This document shows positions 26,223 to 35,627 of a DNA stretch of 63,800 nucleotides, piece by piece. The DNA lies in the NCBI GenBank assembly GCA_944381075.1, contig CALWJT010000025.1, positions 1 through 63,800 on the forward strand. The letters run 5' to 3'. Positions within the stretch are counted from its first letter, which is position 1. Each line of letters begins with the position of its first letter. The position numbers and the translations under genes are program-made. The stretch is from an uncultured Clostridia bacterium (GTDB lineage: Bacteria; Bacillota; Clostridia; Oscillospirales; CAG-272). The notes under the pieces are model-generated. The model ran no database searches. It was not told where the DNA came from and was given only the letters and a program-made list of their open reading frames with translations.

Positions 26223-27548
26223 ATGCAGGAGAAAGTAACGCCGAGGATTCTGCCCGGCTTTCAGGAGCTTTTGCCGGGCGAACAGATCCGATTCAACCAA
26301 ATGTATGACACCATCCGCAGCGTATACGAGAGCTTCGGCTTTCTGCCGCTGGATACGCCTGTCATCGAGCTGTCGGAGGTGCTGCTCGCCAAGGCGGGCG
26401 GCGAAACCGAAAAACAGATCTACCGCTTCCAGAAGGGCGAGAACGACCTTTCTCTGCGCTTCGACCTGACCGTACCGCTCGCAAGGTATGTGGCCGCGCA
26501 TTACAACGACCTCGTCTTCCCGTTCAAGCGCTATCAGATGAGCAAGGTCTTTCGCGGAGAACGCCCGCAGAAGGGACGGTTCCGCGAGTTCTATCAATGC
26601 GATATCGACATCATCGGCGGCGAGGAGCTCGACCTTCTCTACGACGCGGAGATCCCCGCCATCATCCATCAGGTCTTTTTAAAGCTCGGCATCGGCAAAT
26701 TCACCATCCGTATCAACAACCGCAAGATCCTCGGAGGCTTTTTCGGCTCGCTCGGACTTTCGGACAAGATCGAGCAGATCCTGCGCATCCTCGATAAAAT
26801 GGAAAAAATCGGACGCGATTCCGTGCTCGCGGAGCTCATCCGCTCCGGTGTACCGGAGGAAAAGACCAGCGCGATCCTCGACTTTATCTCCATCGGCGGG
26901 ACAAACGAGCAGATCCTCTCGTCCCTGCGCGGCATGGCTGCCGCGGACGAACAGTTCCGCGAGGGCGTAGAGGAGCTTGCCGCGGTAACGGACGGGATGC
27001 GCCTTTTCGGAATGCCGGAGGACAGCTTCCGCATCGATCTTACGATCGCGCGCGGCCTCGACTATTATACCGGAACGGTATATGAAACACAGATCGATGC
27101 GCATCCGGAATTCGGCAGCGTATGCTCCGGCGGACGCTATGACAACCTGACCGGCTATTATACAGACAAAAAGCTTCCCGGGATCGGCATTTCCATCGGG
27201 CTTACCCGCCTTTTCTCCCAGCTTCTCGCCTGCGGACTGATCGTGCCGGAGGCCTCCAGCACAGCAAAGGTGCTCGTCATCCCGATGGACAGAGCGTCCG
27301 TTCCCTTTGCGGCGGCCGCCGCTACGGATTTTCGGGATGCTGGCATTGCGACCGACGTTTATTACGGTGACGGCGGCATGAAGAAAAAGATGAAATACGC
27401 CGGCAAATGCGGCGTGCCGTACACCGCCATCGTCGGAGAGGCAGAGGCCGCATCCCGCACGGTCGCCCTGAAGGATATGCGGGACGGCACGCAGCAGGCC
27501 GTATCCGTCGAAAAAGCGGTTGAAATCCTAAAAAATTCTGAAAGATAA
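26223..27548 (+). CDS. hisS: Histidyl-tRNA synthetase
   Basis: 441 residues, class II synthetase. Motif 2 is YQMSKVFRGERPQKGRFREFYQCDIDIIGG, given in the sequence as the run from FKRYQMSKVFRGERP onward; histidine-binding motifs are TIARGLDYYTGTVYE and SVCSGGRYDNL. A C-terminal anticodon-binding domain is present (VLVIPMDRASVPFAAAAA), which separates it from the HisZ paralogue at 58859-59983. AAGGAG precedes the start and aspS follows after 12 bases, the common hisS-aspS pair. Confidence 0.95.
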   Translation: MQEKVTPRILPGFQELLPGEQIRFNQMYDTIRSVYESFGFLPLDTPVIELSEVLLAKAGGETEKQIYRFQKGENDLSLRFDLTVPLARYVAAHYNDLVFPFKRYQMSKVFRGERPQKGRFREFYQCDIDIIGGEELDLLYDAEIPAIIHQVFLKLGIGKFTIRINNRKILGGFFGSLGLSDKIEQILRILDKMEKIGRDSVLAELIRSGVPEEKTSAILDFISIGGTNEQILSSLRGMAAADEQFREGVEELAAVTDGMRLFGMPEDSFRIDLTIARGLDYYTGTVYETQIDAHPEFGSVCSGGRYDNLTGYYTDKKLPGIGISIGLTRLFSQLLACGLIVPEASSTAKVLVIPMDRASVPFAAAAATDFRDAGIATDVYYGDGGMKKKMKYAGKCGVPYTAIVGEAEAASRTVALKDMRDGTQQAVSVEKAVEILKNSER

Positions 27549-27560
27549 AGGACAGTTACT

Positions 27561-29345
27561 ATGGCAAAATTTGAAAAAACCGACAGAAGGACGCACTACT
27601 GCGGCGAGCTTCGTGCGAAAGACATCGGCGCCGCCGTCTGCGTGATGGGATGGGTCCAGCGCGCGCGCGATCTCGGCGGTCTGATCTTCATCGACCTGCG
27701 CGACCGGACCGGCCTTGTTCAGCTTGCGTTTGACGAGGGGACCGAGCGCAGCGTTTTCGAGGAGGCGTTCCGTACACGCACCGAATATGTCATCGTCGCT
27801 AAGGGGACCGTGCGCCGGCGCAGCTCGATCAATCCTCAGCTTCCGACAGGGGAGATCGAGATCGCCGTCGCGGAATACAAGATCCTTTCGGCAGCGGAAA
27901 CCACGCCGTTTGAAATCAACGACAGCGTGAAGGTGCGGGATGAGCTTGCCTTAAAATACCGATACCTTGACCTCCGCCGCCCCTCCCTGCAAAAAAACCT
28001 CATGATGCGTCATAAAATCGCGCAAGTGACAAGAGAATACTTTTATGAAAACGGATTTCTCGAGATCGAAACGCCGATGCTCGTCAATCCGACGCCGGAG
28101 GGAGCGCGCGACTATCTTGTGCCCTCGCGCGTCCATCACGGCAGCTTTTATGCGCTTCCGCAGTCGCCGCAGCAGTATAAGCAGCTGCTCATGCTCGCCG
28201 GCTTCGACCGGTATATCCAGCTTGCACGCTGTTTCCGGGACGAGGATCTGCGCGCGGACCGTCAGCCGGAGTTCACGCAGATCGATCTTGAAATGTCGTT
28301 CGTGGACGAGGACGATATCATGCAGGTCTGCGAGGGCTATGTCGCAAGGCTGTTCCGCGAGGTAATGGGAAAGGAGCTCTCTTTGCCGTTTCCGCGCCTT
28401 ACCTACAAGGAAGCGATGGAACGTTACGGGTCGGACAAACCGGATACCCGCTACGGCATGGAGATCGAGGACATCTCCGAGCTTGTAAAAAACAGCGGCT
28501 TTTCCGTATTTTCCTCCGCCATCTCAAAGGGCGGCTCCGTGCGTGCCATTGTCGTCAAGGACGCTGCAGACAAGCTTTCCCGCAAGGAAATCGATAAGCT
28601 CGTCGAGCACGCGAAGGGAATCGGCGCCGGCGGGCTTGCCTATATCCGCTTTATAGAGGAAACACCGACCGCCTCCTTTGCCAAATTCATGGCGCCGGGC
28701 GAGCTGGATGCCATTCTTGAAAAGCTTGACTGCCGGCGCGGAGACGTCGCGCTCATCGTCGCAGATAAAGACAGCGTGACACTGCCTACGCTCGGCGCTT
28801 TGCGCCAGATTGTAGCAAAGCAGCTCGGCCGCATTCCTGACGGCTACCATTTCCTTTGGATCACGGAATTCCCGTTCTTCGAGTGGGACGAGGAAAGCGG
28901 CACATGGGTCGCGATGCACCATCCGTTCACGATGCCGCTCGAGGAGTGCCTTGACTACATCGATACGGATCCGGCGCGCGTGCGGGCCAGAGCCTATGAC
29001 CTCGTGCTCAACGGCGTTGAGCTTTCCTCCGGCTCCATTCGCATCACGGACCGTGAGCTGCAGCAGAAGATGTTCCGGCGTCTCGGCCTTTCCGATGAAG
29101 ACATCCAGAGGAAGTTCGGATTCCTCGTGGACGCTTACCGCTACGGCGCGCCGCCGCACGGCGGCGCCGCGCTTGGGCTCGACCGGCTCACGATGCTTAT
29201 GTGCGGCGCGGACAGCCTTCGGGACGTCGTCGCCTTCCCGAAGGTGCAGAACGCTTCGGAGCTGATGTCCGGCTGCCCGTCGCCTGCCGACGAAAAGGCG
29301 CTGCAAGAGCTGGCTCTTGCCGTCACCGAATTTGAAAAATCTTAA
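27561..29345 (+). CDS. aspS: Aspartyl-tRNA synthetase
   Basis: 594 residues, the long bacterial type. Order: N-terminal OB-fold anticodon domain (VMGWVQRARDLGGLIFIDLR), class II core with motif 2 at FRDEDLRADRQPEFTQID, the inserted GAD domain (about 300-415), and motif 3 GAALGLDRLTMLMCG. Whether it charges tRNA-Asp only or also tRNA-Asn depends on the presence of AsnRS and GatCAB, which are not in this window. AAAGGA precedes ATG 27561. Confidence 0.95.
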   Translation: MAKFEKTDRRTHYCGELRAKDIGAAVCVMGWVQRARDLGGLIFIDLRDRTGLVQLAFDEGTERSVFEEAFRTRTEYVIVAKGTVRRRSSINPQLPTGEIEIAVAEYKILSAAETTPFEINDSVKVRDELALKYRYLDLRRPSLQKNLMMRHKIAQVTREYFYENGFLEIETPMLVNPTPEGARDYLVPSRVHHGSFYALPQSPQQYKQLLMLAGFDRYIQLARCFRDEDLRADRQPEFTQIDLEMSFVDEDDIMQVCEGYVARLFREVMGKELSLPFPRLTYKEAMERYGSDKPDTRYGMEIEDISELVKNSGFSVFSSAISKGGSVRAIVVKDAADKLSRKEIDKLVEHAKGIGAGGLAYIRFIEETPTASFAKFMAPGELDAILEKLDCRRGDVALIVADKDSVTLPTLGALRQIVAKQLGRIPDGYHFLWITEFPFFEWDEESGTWVAMHHPFTMPLEECLDYIDTDPARVRARAYDLVLNGVELSSGSIRITDRELQQKMFRRLGLSDEDIQRKFGFLVDAYRYGAPPHGGAALGLDRLTMLMCGADSLRDVVAFPKVQNASELMSGCPSPADEKALQELALAVTEFEKS

Positions 29346-29372
29346 TCTATTTCAGGAAAAGAGAGGTAACAC

Positions 29373-30191
29373 ATGGAAGACTTTCTTCAAAAGCTATGGA
29401 CCAACATCGCCGACTTTGCCACACATGCGGGACTGCGCATCCTCGGCGCCATTCTGATTTTGATCATCGGAATGAAGCTCATCAAATGGGGCGTCAAGCT
29501 GATCCGCAAGGGCAAAAAATTTGCAAAGATGCCTGTCAATGCCCAAACACTCGTGGTGGATCTGGTAAAAGCGGCGCTTTATGTGCTTCTCATTGCCATT
29601 ATCGCTTCGATCATCGGCATTGAAACCACCGCGATCGCCGCCGCGATCACATCCGCCGGCCTTGCCATCGGCCTTGCCATGCAGGGGAGCCTCTCCAATT
29701 TTGCGGGCGGCATCATGATCCTCCTGTTCAAGCCCTTCTCCATCGGCGATTTTATCGACAACGGGACACACAGCGGCACTGTCACCGACATCGGTATTTT
29801 TTATACCACGCTCGAAACCGTGGACAACAAGGTCGTGACCATCCCCAACGGGTCGCTGTCCAACCAATCCGTCATCGACTACAGCACAAAGGAGGTCCGC
29901 CGTCTCGACCTCTCCTTCTCTGTCGCGTACGATTCCGACATCGAGCTTGTCAAGAATACGCTGACCGAACTGGCCTTAGCGCACGAGCTCGTTCTCAAGG
30001 AGCCGGAGCCTCCCTTCGTGCGTCTCGGCGAGCAGGGCGACAGCGCACTCGTCTTTTATCTGCGCGTCTGGGTCAAATCCAGCGATTACTGGACGGTCCA
30101 TTTCGACATGATGGAGGCCTCGAAAAAGATATTTGACAAAAGAGGAATCTCGATTCCCTATCCGCAGATGGACGTTCACCTTGATAAATAA
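29373..30191 (+). CDS. Small-conductance mechanosensitive channel (MscS family)
   Basis: 272 residues. It opens under membrane tension to release solutes on hypo-osmotic shock. Three membrane helices lie in the first 125 residues; the pore helix is rich in Ala and Gly (AAAITSAGLAIGLAMQGSLS), followed by the conserved FAGGIMILLFKPFSIGDFID at the start of the MscS beta domain and TIPNGSLSNQSVIDYS. A cytoplasmic alpha/beta vestibule ends the chain. Found 27 bases after aspS, before a strong terminator, so it is likely the last gene of the hisS unit. Confidence 0.93.
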   Translation: MEDFLQKLWTNIADFATHAGLRILGAILILIIGMKLIKWGVKLIRKGKKFAKMPVNAQTLVVDLVKAALYVLLIAIIASIIGIETTAIAAAITSAGLAIGLAMQGSLSNFAGGIMILLFKPFSIGDFIDNGTHSGTVTDIGIFYTTLETVDNKVVTIPNGSLSNQSVIDYSTKEVRRLDLSFSVAYDSDIELVKNTLTELALAHELVLKEPEPPFVRLGEQGDSALVFYLRVWVKSSDYWTVHFDMMEASKKIFDKRGISIPYPQMDVHLDK

Positions 30192-30196
30192 AACGG

Positions 30197-30224
30197 AAAA
30201 AAGACCGCTAACGCGGTCTTTTTT
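30197..30224. terminator. Bidirectional terminator after the MscS gene
   Basis: AAAAAAGACCGC and GCGGTCTTTTTT pair around TAAC. It serves the hisS-aspS-mscS unit on the plus strand and the zinc-ribbon gene on the minus strand. Confidence 0.9.
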
Positions 30225-30238
30225 CGTTTTATCACAAT

Positions 30239-30745
30239 TCACTGCAAAAGCCGGATCTTTCCAAGGATCGGAAGCTCCTTGGCTTTTCCATTGGCTGCGT
30301 TTACAATACCGAGAACCATGAGAACCAGGAACAAAACGCCGGCAAGTCCAAGCACGATCCCTATGACGACACCCACCACTGGGATCCATGTCAGGGCACC
30401 GAGCAGCACACAGACAACAGTAGAGAAAATCGCAAGAACCAATCCCTGATTGGCATGATATCTGGCAAACGGCGATTTTGGCGCAGCGATCAGGGGAATA
30501 ATCACAAGCCATGAAAGATAGGACAAAATTCCCATCGCTTTGTTTGCCTCGATATCGTTCGGATCAAACTGCGTTGTGGTATCCTCCGTGTTGTTGAACT
30601 GATGAATCGCCTCCTGCGCGCGGTCACTAAAATCAGCGCCGCCTTTCTTTTTCTCCGAATGCTTTTCCTCGCGCGCCGCACCGCAGGACGGACATACCTT
30701 GTCCTCCTCGCTCATCTGTGCGCCGCATTTACTGCAAAATGCCAT
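30239..30745 (-). CDS. Zinc-ribbon protein with C-terminal membrane domain (DUF4870-like)
   Basis: 168 residues from ATG 30745, with GGGAGGG upstream. The N-terminus is a zinc ribbon (FCSKCGAQMSEEDKVCPSCG, two CxxC knuckles). A charged linker with Asp/Gln runs to about 80, then three hydrophobic segments (GILSYLSWLVIIPLIAA, LVLAIFSTVVCVLLGAL, VVIGIVLGLAGVLFLVL) with the FARYHANQGLVL element typical of DUF4870. Function unknown; such proteins are common and poorly studied in Clostridia. It is a single-gene unit with its own promoter and a 5' leader hairpin (stem 30792-30798 with 30810-30816). Confidence 0.8.
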   Translation of the reverse strand: MAFCSKCGAQMSEEDKVCPSCGAAREEKHSEKKKGGADFSDRAQEAIHQFNNTEDTTTQFDPNDIEANKAMGILSYLSWLVIIPLIAAPKSPFARYHANQGLVLAIFSTVVCVLLGALTWIPVVGVVIGIVLGLAGVLFLVLMVLGIVNAANGKAKELPILGKIRLLQ

Positions 30746-30871
30746 TTTTGCCCTCCCTGATATGTAAAAATTTATCCTTTCATCGGACACGGCGGCGAAA
30801 AGAATCCCCTCGCCGCTTTTGTCCGTAAAAAAATCGTTTTCTCATTTTCACATTCGACTCATTTCTTTTCT

Positions 30872-30900
30872 ATTTTATCACAGCGCTCCTATAAAGTCAA
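30872..30900 (-). promoter_or_regulatory. Promoter of the zinc-ribbon membrane protein gene
   Basis: On the minus strand TTGACT, 17 bases, extended TGA-TAAAAT. It gives a leader of about 120 bases. Confidence 0.75.
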
Positions 30901-30972
30901 TTAAAAAAGTCGAAAATTCCCGAACATGCGGCAAAGGACGATATCCTTTTTCAAAAAGCCTGCCTCCCTCTG

Positions 30973-31001
30973 TTGACACGGCGTTCATTTCTGTGTATAG
31001 T
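30973..31001 (+). promoter_or_regulatory. GH29 fucosidase promoter
   Basis: TTGACA, 17 bases, TATAGT, followed by a leader of about 48 bases to ATG 31056. Together with the opposite promoter at 30872-30900 it fills the 310-base gap. Confidence 0.75.
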
Positions 31002-31055
31002 AGTATCGGAACAAAAGCCGGAGCATCCGGTCATCATAGAAAGGCGGTATCGATC

Positions 31056-32444
31056 ATGGCAAACCATCAGGCGGCATCGGAGGTAAGGGGACAGCACGAC
31101 GCAATCGGAGTCGCATCTGTCACCAAGCAAAGAGGACTTTCCAATCCGGACCCGCGCGCGGCGTGGTTCCCGGAGGCAGGACTTGGTCTGTTTCTCCACT
31201 GGGGAATCTCTACGGTCAAGGCAACGCTGGATCTTTCATGGGGGATGATATGCGGCTGGGAATTCGCTTCCCGCAGAGCGACGGCAGACGAGATCGCCCA
31301 GATGAACATGCCGTGCGCCAGCCGGAAGATCGGCAAGCATTTTACTCCCAACCAATATTTTGCCCTGGCAAAGGACTTCAAGGGCGAACGGTTCGACGCC
31401 GACGCACTGCTCCGGAAAGCCAAAGAAGCGGGCTTCCGCTACGCCGTTTTCACGACGCGCCATCATGACGGCTTTGCCATGTGGCCGAGCAGATTCGGGA
31501 GCTTCAGCACCCGCAATTATCTCGATGGCCGGGATTTTGTACGGGAATATACCGATGCCTGCCGGAAGCACGGACTAAAGGTCGGGCTCTACTATTCGCC
31601 GCCGGACTGGTACTTCAACCGCAGCTATATGTCTTTCCTTGTCAAGACGGCAAAGGCGCGCAATCCTGAGCTTCCCTGCCTCGACGCAGACTACAACCCC
31701 ACCGTCCTGCCGAACGCCGCAAAAACAGCCGTGCAAAACGAAAAGTACGGCGCTTATGTGGCGGGACAGATCGAGGAGCTGCTCACCGAATACGGCAAAA
31801 TCGATCTTCTGTGGTTCGACGGCGGCATGCCGGAGGGATATGTCTACCCTCTGGAAAAAATCCGAAAGCTCCAGCCCGGCATCGTCGTGAATCCGCGGCT
31901 GCACGGGACGGGGGACTTCGAGACCTGCGAGGTCAAGGAGGCGGAAAGCCGTCCCGCAGGCTGGTGGGAATACTGTACCATGTGGATGGCGCGCGGGTGG
32001 GCCTACATGAAGGACGTCCCCTACCGTCCTCTCTCCCAAATCACAGCGGAATATGCCAAGACTGCCGCGTGGGGCGGGAATTACCTGCCCGACATCGGTC
32101 CTATGGCGGACGGTACGCTTCCCAGGGAGGCGCTGGAAACACTGGACGCCTTTGCCGCATGGCGGAACGTCAACCTCGAAGCGTTCGAGAATACGCGGCC
32201 GCTTGAGGGGGAGCACTGTTCCCGTCCCGCCTCCCAAAAAGGAAGCCGCATCTATCTTTATATCATGCCGGACATGGACGGGGAGATCCGTCTGGATACC
32301 GCGCGCACAGTCACGGAAGCGCATATCCTCGACAGCGGCGAGCCCGTCGCCTTTCATCGGCAAAAGGACGGCGGATACGGCTTTGCCGAGCCGTTCGCGC
32401 TTGCGGACGGGACCGTGCGCGTGATTTCGGTCGCCGTCGAATGA
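31056..32444 (+). CDS. Alpha-L-fucosidase (GH29)
   Basis: 462 residues from ATG 31056; in-frame codons further upstream lie in the promoter region, and AAAGGCGG precedes this start. No signal peptide, so it acts inside the cell on imported oligosaccharides. GH29 marks: LGLFLHWGISTVKA, FTPNQYFALAKDFKGERFDA, YAVFTTRHHDGFAMWPS, LKVGLYYSPPDWYFNR, and the nucleophile Asp in KIDLLWFDGGMPEG (near residue 255). The C-terminal part is beta-rich. It is a single gene, ended by a long palindromic terminator shared with the convergent TPR gene. Specificity for alpha-1,2 or other fucose links is not readable. Confidence 0.9.
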   Translation: MANHQAASEVRGQHDAIGVASVTKQRGLSNPDPRAAWFPEAGLGLFLHWGISTVKATLDLSWGMICGWEFASRRATADEIAQMNMPCASRKIGKHFTPNQYFALAKDFKGERFDADALLRKAKEAGFRYAVFTTRHHDGFAMWPSRFGSFSTRNYLDGRDFVREYTDACRKHGLKVGLYYSPPDWYFNRSYMSFLVKTAKARNPELPCLDADYNPTVLPNAAKTAVQNEKYGAYVAGQIEELLTEYGKIDLLWFDGGMPEGYVYPLEKIRKLQPGIVVNPRLHGTGDFETCEVKEAESRPAGWWEYCTMWMARGWAYMKDVPYRPLSQITAEYAKTAAWGGNYLPDIGPMADGTLPREALETLDAFAAWRNVNLEAFENTRPLEGEHCSRPASQKGSRIYLYIMPDMDGEIRLDTARTVTEAHILDSGEPVAFHRQKDGGYGFAEPFALADGTVRVISVAVE

Positions 32445-32477
32445 GGCGCGAAGCAGAAACACATCCGATAGAGAGAG

Positions 32478-32525
32478 AAAGAGCAGCCGGCCGCCCCCTT
32501 GCAAGGGGGCGGCCGGCTGCTCTTT
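32478..32525. terminator. Long perfect palindrome, bidirectional terminator
   Basis: 48 bases forming a perfect 24-base inverted repeat centred on TTGCAA, with AAA at one end and TTT at the other. Very GC-rich (GGCCGCCCCC core). It separates the convergent fucosidase and TPR genes. Confidence 0.75.
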
Positions 32526-32551
32526 GCAAGCGATATTGGCAGGATCCATCG

Positions 32552-33397
32552 CTACGGAACATTCCGAGCCTCCGCCGGACCGTCCGCGATTTTTTCTTTT
32601 TGATAGAAAGCGATCGCCTGCTTCAGCTTTTCCGGGTCCTGCCCGCCCGCGATCGCCATATGAAAATACTTTTCCGCCTGCTCCCTGTCCTCCCCGACAG
32701 AAAAAATGATGGCAAGCAGCGACGCCGCCTCATAGCGCGTGTGATCCAGCGCCAGCGCCTCCTCGGCGCATTTCACCGCATTTCTCATGTCATAGACATC
32801 AAAATATAAACAGGCCAGATTGTTATACGCATAGGCGTTCTTCGGGTCAAGCTGGATCGCCAGCGTAAGATACGAAACCGCCTCTTCTCGATTCCCGAGA
32901 CGAGAATATAGCTGCCCCAGGTTGCTGTAGAGGGTAGAGGACGCAGCGTCCCTATCGATCAGCTGTTCATAAGTATGGATCGCCTCCTGATAAAGCCCCA
33001 CATCCGTGAGCGCAAGCGCGAGAAACATCCCGACCGCAGCAAAATCATCGCGCGTCCGGCATTTCGGCTTAAGCGAAACCAAATATTTCACCGCTTTCGC
33101 ATTGTTGTTTTCGTTATACAGCCGAATCGCACAGAGAAGCTTTTTTCTATCCCAAAACGAATCCGAAAAAGCATTCTTGATCTGCTCCGCGTATCGCGTC
33201 TCATAAAATCCCAGCCGCCTTCTGCTTTGCGGGCGGAGAAGCACCCGGAAAATTCCCGCCGCACAAACGGCGCAAAAGAGCAGGACCTCCCAAAGATGTT
33301 CACGCGGGTCGGCTCCGCCGGCAGCCACGCCGTAAACGTAAAAAGCGATCCCGCCCGCAAGAAGCAATGCCAGAATGCAAGCAAATATCTTTCTCAT
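32552..33397 (-). CDS. TPR-repeat membrane-anchored protein
   Basis: 281 residues from ATG 33397 (GGAAGG six bases upstream; an ATG two codons earlier is too close to that site). Two membrane segments are near the N-terminus (IFACILALLLAGGIAFYVYG and LFCAVCAAGIFRVLL). From about residue 75 onward come TPR units: GLYQEAIHTYEQLIDRDAAS, LYSRLGNREEAVSYLTLAIQ, AYNNLACLYFDVYDMRNAVK and EQAEKYFHMAIAGG. It probably holds protein partners at the cytoplasmic face. It follows the GH31 gene by 52 bases and ends that unit; partners are unknown. Confidence 0.8.
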   Translation of the reverse strand: MRKIFACILALLLAGGIAFYVYGVAAGGADPREHLWEVLLFCAVCAAGIFRVLLRPQSRRRLGFYETRYAEQIKNAFSDSFWDRKKLLCAIRLYNENNNAKAVKYLVSLKPKCRTRDDFAAVGMFLALALTDVGLYQEAIHTYEQLIDRDAASSTLYSNLGQLYSRLGNREEAVSYLTLAIQLDPKNAYAYNNLACLYFDVYDMRNAVKCAEEALALDHTRYEAASLLAIIFSVGEDREQAEKYFHMAIAGGQDPEKLKQAIAFYQKEKIADGPAEARNVP

Positions 33398-33449
33398 TCC
33401 CATCCTTCCTTTCTGCGGCAAAATCTCCGCGTCTGCCATATGTTTTCCC

Positions 33450-35612
33450 TTATCGCAGTACCGCGGTCAATTTTTCCCTTATCGGATGTTCTCCCAGCCT
33501 CACCGTATGGATATCGCTGTCAAGGACCGCCTCCCCTTTGCAGTCCAGCCGAAGCGCTTTGCCGAACCCGACAAGCTCAAGCGTATATGTCCGCGTCTGC
33601 GGCATGCCCTCGTAGCCGTCCCCGTCCGGCTCGATCTCAATGACGGCGGCATCGCCCTCCCGTCTGTAGGCAAGCCGTGTTTTGAGCCATCGCCCCGTCC
33701 GGTAATCCTCCGTTATGCCGTCATCCTCGTAGAGCGTGAACTCGCCTGTTTCTCCGGGATAAAGACGGATCACAAGCTCGTGCGGGACGGCGCTGCCCAT
33801 TCGGGACGTATACGGCTGCATCGGGACCGGAACGCCGCCGCGGACAAGGAGCGGGAACTCCGCAAGCGGGCAGGCGAAGGCATGCTTCCCTGCCGGATAC
33901 GCGCGTCCCGTAAAGAAATCGTAATATACGCCGTCCGGAATCCAGACCTGCTGGCCTGCAAAGCCGTCCGCCGCGCACGGCTGCGTCACAGGCGCACAGA
34001 TAACGGCGGGACCAAGCCGGTACTGCTGCGGATTTTCATACGCTTCCGCTCTTTCCGGATATTCAAAATACATCGGCGCTATCATCGGCGTTCCGTCTTC
34101 ATATACGGCAGATGTCAGCGAGTAGAGATACGGCATAAAGCGGGAGCGCAGGTGATAGGCCGTGCGCATGGCCGCCGTCTCCGCCTCCCCCCATTTCCAC
34201 GGGCGGCGGTCCAGCTGTCCGGAACGCTCCGAATGTGCGCGCAGACATGCGGAAAATGCGGAAAACTGCGTCCAGCGCACGTACAGCTCCGGATTCCTTT
34301 CGCCGAAAAAGCCTCCGGTGTCATGTCCCCAGTACATCAGCCCGGCATTGGAGGACTGCGCCGTAAATTCCACTTCAAAGCGGAGGCATTCCCATGTGCT
34401 TTTCGTATCACCGGAAAAATGAATCGGATGCTTCTGGTCGCCCAGCCCGCCCCACCGGCTGAACGAAGCGCCGCGCTGTCCGTCCTCCCGCGTATATTCA
34501 TAGTAAAGCCGGTTCAGCCATGGGATATGACGCATGCGCGTCCCCTTGAGATAGGGCTTGATCTCATCCTGCTGCCAGTCGACCCAGAAGAAGTCGACGC
34601 CGTCCGCCTTCAGCGGGGCGAGCGCGCTTTTCATAAACGCCTGCATATACCGCCTGTCGCCGGCATCGAACTCCAGATTCACACCGGACTGCGGCGCAAG
34701 CCCCAGCTCCTCCATGAAGGAAGGATAGCAGTCCTCATGATTTCGGATGCCGTCGTGAGGATGGTCGTTCAGCGTGACCGAAATGCCGCGGCTGTGAAGC
34801 GCTTCGATCAGGCGCCGCGGCTCCGGGATCAGATTCCGGTTCCAGCTATACCCCGTCCAGCCGAGGTTTCCCGCATGGCCCCAGCCATAGGTCGCCCTAT
34901 GACGGCGGCATTCCTCGTTGTCGCGGTATTTCCAGTCGTGGTGATGCCAGTCCATATCGAGCACCATGACATCCAGGGGAAAATCGTTTTCGTCGTATTC
35001 CTGCACGATGGAAAGAAGCTCCTCTGCCGTATAGGCCCACCAGCGGGAATACCAAGAGCCAAGCATATATTTTCGGGGAAGCGGAACGCGGCCCGATACA
35101 TAGAACAGCGTTTTCAGCGCTTTTTTGTAGTCGAGTCCATAGGAAAAAAGATAAAGATCCGTCTCCCTTCTTTTGGCGTGGAGCATGAGCCAGCCGTCTC
35201 GGATGGGGACGCCGTCGCTGTCGTCGAAGACAAACCAGCCGCTTCGGGAAAGCACCCCGTCGCCGACCGTCCGGTATCCGTCTACCCCATCGAGCGTCGC
35301 AAGCGTCCCGCCGAGATTTTTTTCATCCGTATCGCCGAAATGCCAGGGACTGCCGCCGAGCGTCCCATACAGGCTCTCGGCGGTAAAGCCTTTGCCATTC
35401 GGCCTATATATCAGCCGGACCGCCTCTGTCCGGAGCTCGAAGCTCTCGTCTGTCCGGCGCACGGCATATTCACAGCCGTTATAGCGCCGGCAGGCGGCAA
35501 AGGACGTCTCATCGTCCAAAAACGACTGCGAATCGGAATATTCGCACCGAATGAGGTTCTCCGTGATCACGGTGAAGCGCGCGTTCTCAAAAAGAAGGAT
35601 TCCCTGCTCCAT
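33450..35612 (-). CDS. GH31 family alpha-glycosidase
   Basis: 720 residues, no signal peptide, so cytoplasmic. The N-terminal beta domain is followed by the barrel: DVMVLDMDWHHHDW, then GVDFFWVDWQQDE with the nucleophile Asp near residue 342, and YWGHDTGGFFGER with the acid/base Asp near 431, and a C-terminal beta domain starting at YRLGPAVICAPVTQP. GH31 members cleave alpha-glucosides, alpha-xylosides or sulfoquinovosides. The form here, with WVDWQQ in place of the common W-DMNE, is nearer to a subgroup often annotated alpha-glucosidase/alpha-xylosidase. With GH29 next door, trimming of fucosylated, xylose-bearing glycans is possible. Confidence 0.9.
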   Translation of the reverse strand: MEQGILLFENARFTVITENLIRCEYSDSQSFLDDETSFAACRRYNGCEYAVRRTDESFELRTEAVRLIYRPNGKGFTAESLYGTLGGSPWHFGDTDEKNLGGTLATLDGVDGYRTVGDGVLSRSGWFVFDDSDGVPIRDGWLMLHAKRRETDLYLFSYGLDYKKALKTLFYVSGRVPLPRKYMLGSWYSRWWAYTAEELLSIVQEYDENDFPLDVMVLDMDWHHHDWKYRDNEECRRHRATYGWGHAGNLGWTGYSWNRNLIPEPRRLIEALHSRGISVTLNDHPHDGIRNHEDCYPSFMEELGLAPQSGVNLEFDAGDRRYMQAFMKSALAPLKADGVDFFWVDWQQDEIKPYLKGTRMRHIPWLNRLYYEYTREDGQRGASFSRWGGLGDQKHPIHFSGDTKSTWECLRFEVEFTAQSSNAGLMYWGHDTGGFFGERNPELYVRWTQFSAFSACLRAHSERSGQLDRRPWKWGEAETAAMRTAYHLRSRFMPYLYSLTSAVYEDGTPMIAPMYFEYPERAEAYENPQQYRLGPAVICAPVTQPCAADGFAGQQVWIPDGVYYDFFTGRAYPAGKHAFACPLAEFPLLVRGGVPVPMQPYTSRMGSAVPHELVIRLYPGETGEFTLYEDDGITEDYRTGRWLKTRLAYRREGDAAVIEIEPDGDGYEGMPQTRTYTLELVGFGKALRLDCKGEAVLDSDIHTVRLGEHPIREKLTAVLR

Positions 35613-35627
35613 TTTATGTTCTCCTAT

